From Hyposmocoma kahamanoa (Eukaryota > Arthropoda > Insecta > Lepidoptera > Cosmopterigidae): DNA of 64,000 nucleotides. The stretch covers positions 927,443-991,442 of the forward strand of contig NW_020656077.1 of the NCBI RefSeq assembly GCF_003589595.1. The letters are read 5' to 3'. Positions 35,010 to 45,197 of the stretch are shown here, one piece after another. A program made the translations under genes and the position numbers. How positions within the stretch are numbered: position 1 is the first letter of the stretch; every line of letters begins with the position of its first letter. Under the pieces are notes generated by a model that was given only the letters and a program-made list of their open reading frames with translations, was not told the DNA's origin and ran no database searches.

Positions 35010-35600
35010 GGCATTGGTTTAAGATGTACTTAAGTTTTGTAAAAGTAGATATGAGTGTTTGAATGGCCTTAAACAATGGAAATAATATAGTAAACATGCT
35101 TAATATAAGTAATCACTCATATCTTTATCTCTTTTAGTCGTACGACGAACCGCACTCTGGACCATCGTACGCATTTTATTTAATGTATATTTTTTCATTG
35201 CGGCGCCCTAACAGGGTCGTGTTGAAACTATTTTAATTTTAAGAACATTATGTAACACATGAAAGCAATAAATATTTTGACTTTGACTTTGACTTTGACA
35301 TTTTCCCTTTAGATCACGACACTTATTCTTTCTTATGGAAGTGGCTGTCAGCCTTCGGTCATCGAAATTTCTACAAGAATTGAAAATGAAAGCTTTTTAG
35401 CGAGGTGCTTCACCTGTGGCTCTAACAGACCCAGAGCTTCTACTTGAAAGCCACAAAATCGTAGTATTTGCTAAGATTGGCACATTTCTTCGGCGGTTTT
35501 CGGTTGATACAAGGTGATTATAAAGCATAAAAACTACAATAAATTACAACAGACAGAAACAAAAGCCAAACGATCTAAAGTGTTTCAATACGTGGTGATA
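35010..35600 (+). repeat. Duplicated segment, copy 1 (with LINE tail insertion)
   Basis: Blocks here recur at 39860-40292: GCATTGGTTTAAGATGTACT, TTAAACAATGGAAATAATAT, then TTGAAAATGAAAGCTTTTTA and GATACAAGGTGATTATAAAG, in the same order and strand. Copy 1 carries an extra 140 bp ending in (CTTTGA)n, absent from copy 2. The identity of the ancestral sequence is unknown; it may be an old transposon. Confidence 0.6.
35165..35305 (+). mobile_element. LINE 3' tail inserted in duplicated segment
   Basis: A 140-bp insert relative to the copy at 39.9 kb, ending TATTTTGACTTTGACTTTGA repeats. The empty-site phrase GCGCATTTTCCC in copy 2 becomes CGCATTTT...CATTTTCCC here, so CATTTT is duplicated around the insert. 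Hexamer tails of this kind are typical of some insect LINEs. Confidence 0.55.
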
Positions 35601-36123
35601 TTAAGAAAAACTCTAAGTTAGGAACTCTTTACAATGTTAACTTTTGTTTCTATGCTACACCATAAATGGTCATCCGTATGATCGGCCAGTGAAAGTATCC
35701 AAAATGAATAAATAAAGAAAACCTTTAGTGAAATAAATATAGACAGATATAGAGACAATAGAATAGACATGCAGTTACAGCCAGCTGTCGTAAGCGCAAG
35801 AAGATATACAGTCTGTTAACCGATCTCTAGATGTAGAGATCGCATAACAGTCTCTACAGTCCCTGTGTATATTTAACAAGCACATAACCTATGCAAGTTG
35901 CTTGAGATGTACTCGTTTATGATACTTACTCCCTATTTTGAATAGATACCCTGAATACTCTAAATTATATAAATAATGTTATTACGTAATACGTAACGTC
36001 AGACAGTATTTTGGGTTCTGTATTTTGTGTATGTAATGTTGTTGAACTAGTGTTTACGAATTGCGTCACTCAGTCATAACTATACATTTTATTGATGTAG
36101 TTTTATACAACCTAAGCCATTTA
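35601..36123. other. Intergenic, nothing strong
   Basis: A nine-bp hairpin (CGATCTCTA, GATG, TAGAGATCG) at 35821-35842. ATTAAGAAAAACTCT occurs near 34803 and 35599, which suggests a further small direct duplication. Confidence 0.4.
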
Positions 36124-36371
36124 GCAGTAGAGGTCATTGTGAAAGAGTTGATCCAGGGAAGTATTGACACCTTACCTATTTCTGCGTCCTAACAGTAATG
36201 TGACCATTACTGAGTTCCAGTTTTGAACGGCGAGTGCAATGGCAGTGTTCCTCAGATATTTGAAATTTAAAGCTAGGGGTGGCACTACAACTACTATGTA
36301 CAGGCGTGTCACTTACCACTGTCAGCACGACTTGTTCGTCTCATTACCTGGCATCATAAAAAAAAAACAAA
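36124..36371 (+). mobile_element. SINE family B copy 7
   Basis: Starts AGTAGAGGTCATTGTGAAAG and ends GCATCATAAAAAAAAAAC. A central deletion removes the TACAGGCACATGG block, so the 5' part joins GGCGAGTGCAATGGCAG. Confidence 0.75.
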
Positions 36372-37390
36372 AATATATCACAACGAATTTCGATTATATT
36401 TCTACATTTTGTTAAATTTTCTCTCACAGTATCTGTTTTTATCACAGTATCTGTTTTACAAAAATGTGTATTAAATTAATAATGTATATTCTATGTGACT
36501 TTATGTTATACTTTGTGAAGTGATTGTAAAATAATGTTTTGTTTCAGTATGTATTTGTGCTGAATAAACGTGTTAACTATCTATCTAAGTTTAGGTCTAA
36601 TTTTTAATTTTAAGAAGTAATCAGGTTTGATGAAACCTTTACAAGTAATTATGAAAAGTTGTAACCTCTGACAGGCAGAGTACACCGTACTACGTATAAC
36701 TAATTACGAAAGAAGATTTTTCGTTCACTGTTTGGTAACCAATATTAAAAATGAATATTTAATTCCTATTCAAAACTGTAGTTACGAAAACGGATAGTTG
36801 TTAAAGAAAACGAAATACAAAAATATTTTGATACAACTTTAAGGAAGTTATAATTATGTAATACAATGAACACAAATTTGTATAAAATACCATACACTTC
36901 ATTGTAAATTTCGTTAAATATAGACCTAGCCTAAAGCTGCGTACAGCCACCCAGACATCTTTGCACGCGTAAACAAATATATTTATTTAATAACTTTTTA
37001 TTGCCATAATCTGAACATAATTTACGTTGATAAGCAGATCAACAAGCGCTAATATATTATCATTTGATATTCTCACTGCAAGTTTTGTTTTGTTAAGAAC
37101 GGCTTCATAATCCCTGAGCACGAGCGGTGGACATATAAAACGTTCGAAATCTTATCCAGTAGCTTCATTTGCTTCTAAATAACTCTGACTTAGAGGTTAT
37201 CATTTGAAGATGCAGAGCAGGTGGTATAAGTTGGTTTTTGATCGAATGTAAAAGTAATGAATTTATTACCAAAATCGTTAGAGACATAAGGTTCCGTAAC
37301 GATTCGAAAAATTTATTAATAATCATTGTTTTAATAATCGAATATATTTGTATTAATAAAAAATAGTTATTTGTTGTGCAAGGCTGCAAA
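36372..37390. other. Intergenic, AT-rich
   Basis: A tandem pair of TCACAGTATCTGTTTT at about 36425-36460; nothing else recognised. Confidence 0.4.
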
Positions 37391-37620
37391 GTTGTCGTTT
37401 AATGCGAGTGCTTGTATTGAAACTTGAGCAAGTGAAGGATCGCAAGATTGAACCACGAGCGAAGCGAATAGCGTGTAGCGTGCATCTCGTGCCTTGAATC
37501 CCTTTGCTTGAAACCCTGAGCGTACTCAGGATTCAAACCACGAGACGCAAAACAATTTTGCTGCCGAGTGAAACACATAACTTTTCACCTCACTGTACCG
37601 AGGAAAATGGTAGATGAAAG
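37391..37620. repeat. Dispersed repeat with CGAGCGAAGCGAA motif
   Basis: Phrases such as GAACCACGAGCGAAGCGAAT, TCAAACCACGAGACGCAA and CCTGAGCGTACTCAGG (a near-palindrome) are characteristic of arthropod interspersed repeats. No second copy is in the window and I cannot name the family. Confidence 0.3.
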
Positions 37621-39030
37621 AAAAACAATTGAACTATAACAAATCACTTTTAATAAACAAAATTAATTGTCGTTGTCAATTTAATGTCAACATTAACAAG
37701 AATAAAATATATCAACGGATTTATATTAAATAAACAATGTACGACAAATCACGTAGTTGTAAGTGTCATTGTGTTTTTTTCATCGAAAGAAAAAGTTAGG
37801 TGCACTTCTTGAATTTCAAAAACCTTTTCCACGTCAGGGCGGCAAAAACGCTTTTGCACGCAGATTTCTAATAAGAAAGAAAGCGTTACCAAGCTAGTGA
37901 GTGATCTTTCGTATCAATAATTATAACAAACTAGTGTAATTTCCCAAAAAATAATTGAATATCGTGGTAAGAAAACATTGTGATATTCAATATACTGAAT
38001 ATTACCATTTTGGTTTTTATGTTAATGTTTTAATTTTTTTTAACAGTTAATGGAAACACAGAGCTGTGCATTAGAGACAATATGTGGCTGTAGGACGCTA
38101 CAGCACCGAAATCGTTCGGGATACCGTGTATCAGTAACACACGTGACGGGTCAAGGATTGTTGTTTATTTTCTAACATATTTCATTTAATGATAACTATG
38201 GCATTGATGTCGAAAGAATAAGGTGCATTATCTACAAAAGCGGAACGTACATGAATTTCAATCACCGAATTCAATGGAATTTGGTCCACAACGGATCTTA
38301 GGCTCAATATATATTGCGGCGGAACGGAATGGAAGCGAATTTCTGTAACGATATTGTACATATCATAATGAACTTTATGGCCAAATGTGTAACGTACAAA
38401 CTAGATACGAGCCAAAATCTTTCACGGAATGCGCGAGCATTGACGAGCATTCGCATGTAGCCTTATGGGCCTTCATTGTACCTACCTGAACAGTCTAAAC
38501 CTAATATCTCAGGCCTGTCAAAGAAACGTCAAATCAACGAAATTTGTCCAAAATTGGTTTAATCGTATCAATAACAATTGTGTGGATATTTCACTTTATC
38601 CTTTACAAACTTGGATCCGTAACTATGCAAACAAAAGTGGTTCAAATTTTTTTGCGTTTAAAGTTTGTGTTGAATGTATTTTGAAATTGCGGTATTGAAT
38701 ATGTAGGGACAAATGGCGTGAAAAGTGGTGCCGATCTATTACAAATAATCCGATTACTGGGACGTGCGATCTGAATAGGATTAAAACTGCCATAGTTATA
38801 GGTACCTAAACGCAGCAAAATTGTCGAATATTTTCTGCTTACTTGTGGCAATTGAAAGCTTTAGGCACCATGCTATTGCGTCGCCGTCTATTTTTTATGA
38901 TTGTAAAACACCGACCAATGAATTAAGGCACAATGATTGTTTTTTAAATTTTAATTACTTTATTAAGGCCACCAACAATAACGATATTACACAAACATTA
39001 TTATATTGTATAGTGTTCATCTTGCTGTCA
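37621..39030. other. Intergenic, nothing supported
   Basis: Unique-looking AT-rich DNA; the patch with GCGGCGGAACGGAATGGAAG (about 38316) may be an old repeat. Confidence 0.35.
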
Positions 39031-39214
39031 GTGCTGGTGAAATTACAGGCACTTTTCAATTTTCAGGGTGTCGGGCGCAGTGACAGTGCCCCTCAGATCT
39101 TTGCGATTTAAAGCTCTGTGTGGCACTACAACTGTTATGGATAGGCGTGTAGCTTACCGTCAGGCGCACGACTTGTTTGTCCCGTCACTTGATATTATAT
39201 GCATAAAAAAAAAA
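39031..39214 (+). mobile_element. SINE family B copy 8
   Basis: Begins GTGCTGGTGAAATTACAGGC, with GTGACAGTGCCCCTCAGATC and CAGGCGCACGACTTGTTTGT, and an interrupted tail (TATTATATGCATAAAAAAAA). Confidence 0.8.
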
Positions 39215-39573
39215 GGTTCTATAAACGAGTAGATACCATTTTTTTGCTTAAGTAGGAGAGCTATAAAATTTTACCATACATATTTTTTTGTTTTAATAAA
39301 AGGACTTTGACGGATTTGGACGTATTACCACTTGTGGCTTTATATATACGAAGTATTATACAATCACAACATTCACGGAGGTCACTGTCACACTCGTTAC
39401 CTTGATTACAACTGAATTTCTAAACCTGAGAAGATATAGATATATCGTATTTACCTCTTGTACGATCTTTACCTACTTAAAATATATAATAATAATTTAT
39501 TTATTAAATTGAAGTTCGTCTTGAACCCTTGTTTTAAAAACGCTCTTAAAATATTGCATGAACATTATATGTA
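39215..39573. other. Intergenic, AT-rich
   Basis: Nothing recognised. Confidence 0.4.
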
Positions 39574-39752
39574 TTGATCGCTACATGAAAAAGAAAAGTT
39601 TTGTTCTTGCACTTGATTTCTCTTATATATTGTTACCTAGATGATACAGCAAAGATATATTAAAAAGATATGATGATTGTGTAGGTAACAGTGCAATATA
39701 ATATAAGAAAAATCAACTGCAAGAATAACTTTTATTTTTCATGTAGTGATCA
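39574..39752. mobile_element. Foldback element, about 65-bp arms
   Basis: TGATCGCTACATGAAAAAGA at the left and its imperfect reverse complement (TTTTTCATGTAGTGATCA) at the right enclose further matching arm sequence (TTCTTGCACTTGATTTCTCT against TTGCAGTTGATTTTTC). A short AT-rich loop separates the arms. No coding capacity. Confidence 0.65.
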
Positions 39753-39794
39753 AAACACAGATAGCGTTAAGTTAATACATGAACTAACTAAGGG

Positions 39795-39879
39795 CGTCTT
39801 AAACCAATGTTTAAGTTGACAAGACACTCTTAATAAGATGTTTTAAGAGTGTTTGCATTGCAAACATTGGTTTAAGACG
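39795..39879. mobile_element. Second foldback, 18-bp perfect arms with an inner stem
   Basis: CGTCTTAAACCAATGTTT (39795-39812) and its exact reverse complement (39862-39879) enclose an inner stem ACACTCTTAA/TTAAGAGTGT (39824-39833, 39843-39852). The right arm is shared with the duplicated segment beginning here, suggesting the hairpin end is part of that repeat. Confidence 0.6.
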
Positions 39880-40292
39880 TACTTCAATTAAGTACTAGTG
39901 GATATAAATGTTTCAATGACATTAAACAATGGAAATAATATAGTAAACATGCTTAATATTAGCAATACATTATATCGACGCACTCTGGAATATCGTGCGC
40001 ATTTTCCCTATAGAACGCGATACTTATTCTTTGGTGGAAGGGGCTGCCGGCCTTCCGTCATCGGAATTTCTACAAGAGTTGAAAATGAAAGCTCTTTAGC
40101 GAGGAATTTCGCCTGTGCCTCAAACGAACCCAGAGCTTCCACTTAAAAGCCACGAACTCTAGTATTGGCTAAGGTTGGCACATCTCTTTAGCGGTTACCG
40201 GTTGATACAAAGTCATTATAAGGCCTAAAAACAACACTAAATTACAACAGACAAACAAAAACCAAACGAAAGAAAAGTGTTTCAATACACGG
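39860..40292 (+). repeat. Duplicated segment, copy 2 (empty site)
   Basis: The partner of 35010-35600 without the LINE tail. It contains an 82-codon open frame (39898-40146) ending SLARNFACASNEPRAST that is broken in copy 1, so coding function is unlikely or lost. Confidence 0.6.
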
Positions 40293-41060
40293 CACACTAC
40301 AAGACAAAAATAAATAATAATGCAAAAAGACAAACATCGTAGAAATATGAAATGCATATGTATTTCTCTATAAACTAAAACAATCCCAACAAACAGAATT
40401 ATTCAAATAATCGAGAGTAGACGTTGAATAGTTTAAATAAACAAGCATGAACGTTATAATATTTTTTTTTGCAAACAATTTGACAATAAACATCTGCCGA
40501 TCGCCGGCGGCGGAGTATTGTACGTTTGCAACGATTTGCAACTAATAGTCACACAAAATGTGTAATGGCACGAATTATTGCAAAGAACATCTGTGTCATA
40601 GTAAAGGTGTCATACTAAATACTGACACCAGATTTAATTATAGACTTGAAAGCTAATGCACCCTGTTAGATCGGTACATAAAGTGCTTGCCAAACTACAC
40701 CTGAGAGAATAAATAGGTACCTATGATGTCCACTAACTAAAACGCGACTGTGACAAAATATTTTTTGAGACATCATAAAAAACCATACCCGGTTTTAGAA
40801 TATTGAAAATGTTTAATGATATTTCAGCTGTGCATCGTTAGAAGTTCCGATAAGTCGAACACGTTAACTAATTTTACCTGTTTTTAGAAAAGAATTTTGT
40901 GCTCTGTCTTTTGCTATTTAAAATGGATATTGATCATTTTTCACTTCGCCGCGTTTCAGTTAGTGGACGACAGAAAAGTTTTTAATTTTTTTTTTATTAT
41001 GTGCGAGAAAACCTCACCAATAATTGCCTAGTGTCAATCTAGGGAATAATTCCTTTTGAA
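40293..41060. other. Intergenic, AT-rich
   Basis: Nothing recognised. Confidence 0.4.
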
Positions 41061-41064
41061 AATT

Positions 41065-41222
41065 GTAGGTACCAAAGCAATGGAATTCACTTTGAGGCAC
41101 TTCCCAGAACACCCAGACCACCAATTTAGAAAAGTTCATTTCCCAAATTGATCTTACCGAGAATCGAATCCGGGACCTCCTCATCCAGTGCCCACAGTGC
41201 AAACCGTTGGGCCACCAAGGTC
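41065..41222 (-). mobile_element. SINE family D copy (tRNA-derived)
   Basis: On the - strand: CCTTGGTGGCCCAACGGTTT (A-box region), then CCCGGATTCGATTCTCGG (B box) and a degenerate body. Distinct from families A-C. A short piece of the same head is at 57366-57398. Confidence 0.6.
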
Positions 41223-41278
41223 GTCAAAGTTAATTCTTCATTGAATTTCGGATACACTCCAAAACCATTAGGTTGTTC

Positions 41279-41312
41279 GACTCTTTCGTCCCGTCACTTG
41301 ATATTATAAAAA
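41279..41312 (+). mobile_element. SINE family B tail fragment
   Basis: CGTCCCGTCACTTGATATTA followed by TAAAAAC, a bare 3' end of the family. Confidence 0.6.
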
Positions 41313-42340
41313 CAGGTGCAACACGAAATATTTAATTCAAAAGATATTAAGAAATTTACTCTTATATATGTATCTCCCCACAGATTGAAACTACCGTTAA
41401 TACAATGTTTTTCCCTGTCCTAGTGACATTATCTGGGGGTGAGGTGAGATTTAAGTGGATGGTCCAGCAGACTACCACGAGACCGAATCGGCCAAACCTT
41501 TCGACCTTTTACCGTGCTATTTCTCTTGTTTACCGGACACTAATCGACAACTGAGGGTGAAAAGGAAAATAACCATCCCTCGTCTTTCTTTTTATCAGGT
41601 AATTGTATTTTTCTACTTAGATACTTATACACTTCTTGACTAAGGTACTTAATCCCTCTCATCGTTTCAATCAAAATAAAAGTGCAAAGAATCAGCTAAC
41701 AATTTCAGAAGACTTAATATGAGAATGATGTGAAAATGAGAATATAATTTACGACTCTACCAGATGGAATAGATTTTTAAAAATATTTAACTGCCTGTCA
41801 TTTGCGCAAAGATTCACAAGTTTGTTGAAAGAGTGAGGGGGTGAAAGTGGAAGGAAGTTAACACGGCGCGGGGAAGGGGGGTAAAAGTAATCAACAATTT
41901 AAAATTGGGGCTAATCCGGCGCTCGGCGTAATCGCGAGCGATCAGTCTTCAAGTCGCACATTTGTAACGTCCGCGTCTGCCGCTGCCTGTCCACGACGTC
42001 GATTTCCAACGGAATAAAATTATTTTATCATTGCTTTTAAAGACAAATGTCGTAGTAATATGAAATTTATATCTATTTTTCCATAGTTTCGTATTTAAAG
42101 ATGAATATATAAAATTGTATGATCTAATTTGTAATTTTTTTGAGATAACAATATTTTGCGCTATTTTCATGCCCAATGCCCAATGATGAATGAATGCATA
42201 TTGTAAAAATGTATTAATTTGAACCACTAAATGATTTAAACCTAAAATATAATATAACAGGAGTAAAAATATTATCTTTGTAATTCATCTGCTTATTAGT
42301 CGAAACATTCTGTTCGGTATTGTACCAAACACATGTAAGA
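41313..42340. other. Intergenic, with a GC-rich unique block
   Basis: Around 41820-42010 the DNA becomes GC-rich and unique (ACACGGCGCGGGGAAGGGGG; GGCGCTCGGCGTAATCGCG), in contrast with its flanks. It could be regulatory; no gene is visible. Confidence 0.3.
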
Positions 42341-42760
42341 CGACCCTCTATTAGGCACAGGTCGTCTCTATCTAGGGGCTATCCAGTTCGTACTAATATT
42401 ATTAAAGAGATAAGTAATAATTGCCTTAAAACATTCAACTAGACATGCAATTTATGTTTTAAATAGATTCAAATTTTATTCGTGCAGACGTGCACGAGCC
42501 CCTCAAGGTGTTTGTTTCTCCTGAAACTGTTGGACAAATTGACGCGTCACTCAAGCTCTCGTCTGTCTCTTTTCTGCTAGTGGAAACTCTGCAGTTTGTT
42601 ATTCTTTGTCTCACTTGCACTAAATAACGAATAACAAACGTAATCCCCGGTTAATGCCGATCCCGGCTTACATAGCGAATCATTTGTTGCCACTTGAGCC
42701 AGGGCGTTTGTTCAAATCGGTGCGCTAATTGATTATATCAAATCTAAGCCAAATACATGT
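42341..42760. promoter_or_regulatory. Candidate intergenic regulatory block
   Basis: Unique, moderately GC-rich DNA without repeat signatures (GTGCAGACGTGCACGAGCCC; CCCCGGTTAATGCCGATCCC; GGTGCGCTAATTGATTATA). A hairpin AGACGACC/GGTCGTCT is at 42338-42366. Placed between two homeobox genes, it is a reasonable enhancer candidate, but this is inference. Confidence 0.25.
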
Positions 42761-43128
42761 CTGACGTGACTCGCCAATACCTTCAGGATAGCCTCATTAC
42801 CGGACTTCATTTAGTGACATTCATCTATCTAAATTTTGATGTAGTTTTAAAAGGGACTAATTACTTTACAATTCCGCTCTGTTGTATGGGATCATATTTA
42901 GCAAGGCTAATGAATAATACTATTCTAAACGAATGCTGTGACTGCAGCAGCTTATATCTCGGTAATTGTAATAATAAAGAGAGCAATAACCTTTCTGTAA
43001 GAACATTTTAATGAACATTGAAAAGTTATAAGCTCCTTATCCTCTTTTAGTGTGTAGGGACGCCTCACGTTATTTAAGTGTTTCTTTCACCATAGAATAT
43101 TTTAAATTTATAAATACCTATCTATTCT
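42761..43128. other. Intergenic, nothing recognised
   Basis: An 84-codon open frame at 42757-43011 has no recognised domain. Confidence 0.35.
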
Positions 43129-43374
43129 TAGGAAATGAAACTATTTTTCCGGATTTAAATGCGTATATTTTTTTTTTCAAATAAACCGACGTTCGGGCCC
43201 TTCACAGGTCCCATTGTCACGGTTGACAGGTGGTACAGTCTTTAACCAGTTATGTCTAATATTGATGCAAACCACCCTATTTTTTCACTATATTTACAAT
43301 AGTTAATTAAATAAAATAATTAAAATAAAACGAATATACGCGATTTATGTCCGGAAAAATAGTTTCAATTCCTA
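43129..43374. mobile_element. Foldback element with GAAACTATTTTTCCGGA arms
   Basis: The left arm (43129-43169) and right arm (43333-43374) are inverted copies of TAGGAAnTGAAACTATTTTT followed by CCGGA and an AAAT..GCGTATATT stretch. The 160-bp middle contains GGCCCTTCACAGGTCCCATT. A lone arm recurs at 54491. Confidence 0.65.
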
Positions 43375-44950
43375 TGTGTAACAATCGCGAAAACCTAAGA
43401 ACTCGATACCTCTCTTTATTCTTCAAGTTTAATTTAGAGACGCTGTAAAACGGTACTGTTTTAATAACATTGCGCACATAACAGAGTTACTAAATCTCAT
43501 ATAGATAATTATTATCAACTGAAATTTCATAAGCGTCAATCAATATAGATTAAGGAGTGACCTTGAAGATTCTGCGGGAACTGAACAGCATCAGCTGTTT
43601 CAAGTCTGCTGATGAATATTAATTAATTGAACGAGTTTTACCAACTGCTTGAACACTTTACAATTTCAGGGGGCGTTTAAACAAGTCACTTAAAGGGTAT
43701 TTTGATAAATGGTTTGTAAAGGTAAATATTTATTCCTTTACGTAAAATAAACGTGGCAAGGTGCAAATGCATTAATGTGCCACCTTTATTATTTATTAAG
43801 TATAAGCCCAGTCGATCTAACAATATTTTCCTTTGATCATTTCAAAAATTTATGAAATCTGTTTACTTATATTTACACGCACTAGTTCATAAAGAGGTAT
43901 GTGCTTAGTTGAATTTTAGCAGTGCAACGTCATGTGCCGCTATCTACCCAATATTATTAAATCTCCGTAGTAAACCATCAGGCGTTTATAGCGACTGAGA
44001 TCTCATAATAGTTCGTAGAAAAACAGACAGATGACGTCGTACGCGAACACAAGCAAAGGTTCTCTAACATTACTACGTAGTTTATCAAAACCATCACAGA
44101 TGGCGTTGGAAATCCGAATCACAGGTGAAACTTTGTATATAACATAATTTTCGGTAGAAGTTTCCTGAATGAAATGAGGAAAATAGAGCTACTATAGCAA
44201 TGATATTTTAATGTACTTGAAGTCTTTGTACCAAAATACAGCATTATTCATAGTTGTAATACAGCTTGTAACAACGTCACGTGCAGAAAAGTAGTGATTT
44301 TCTTACCATAGCTATATAAATTAAAGACTTTTTTGTGGAAAGTATCACTTATGTGGTTTTACCTTTAAACAGATGATATGTATTTTTTTGTGCTGATTAA
44401 ATCTTGAACAAAGTATAATCCAAACTAATATTAAACGTAATAATTATACTATATAATAATTATAATAATTATACACCGCTGAACCAAATTTGATGAAACT
44501 TGGTAAAGAGATAGGTAGGACCTAGGAAAAGGACGTAGGCTGCTTTTTGTATGTTTTGGAGTGAAATAGATTATGAAATTTTATATGCAGAATCAATAAT
44601 TTGTCAAGTGAGTAGTAAGTTTGTCGACTTATTCTAGGCAGACGAAGTCTCGGGCACCAGCTCGTACACTAATAAATGTTATGTCAGTCGATAAATTCTA
44701 ACATCATTACGGAACAGTAATCATTTTTTTTGTACTAATTTGCTTGTATTCAAACTAAAAATTATTAAAATTTAAATATCATATATTTGAACAAAAAGTT
44801 TAACAAAAGCTAAGTGTAATTCAAAATATGTAAGTAAATCAGTTGTGTTTTCTAAACAAAGGAGCTACTTACTAATTTTAAAATTTTGCAACTAAAACCG
44901 AATAGGTAATTCACGACATTTTCAAATCTACACAAGATTCCAAAATGGTG
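43375..44950. other. Intergenic, AT-rich
   Basis: A short unique block near 43560-43640 (GAACAGCATCAGCTGTTTC); otherwise nothing supported. Confidence 0.35.
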
Positions 44951-45197
44951 CCACCGGAATAAGCTTATTTCAGCGTGACAGTAAAACATCTTTATAGCTT
45001 TAAAACGGTAACGACTAAATCTAGACTTTTATGACTAGAACCACGGAAGAAAGAAATATTTATGTGGTCTGTGACTAGAACCAACTAAACCACGACATTT
45101 TTTAGGGCCATCTGATCTAAGTTGGGTGCTCTGGTTTTTGAGATTACAGGATTGGATCCACTGGAATAAGCTTATTTCAGCTTGAACAGTAAAACAC
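44951..45197 (+). repeat. Direct repeats of a 40-bp unit
   Basis: CCACCGGAATAAGCTTATTT at 44951 and CCACTGGAATAAGCTTATTT at about 45158 start two about 40-bp units with AGTAAAACA at their ends. Between them TGACTAGAACCAC recurs twice (45032, 45072). Possible remains of a tandem array or element ends. Confidence 0.5.
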
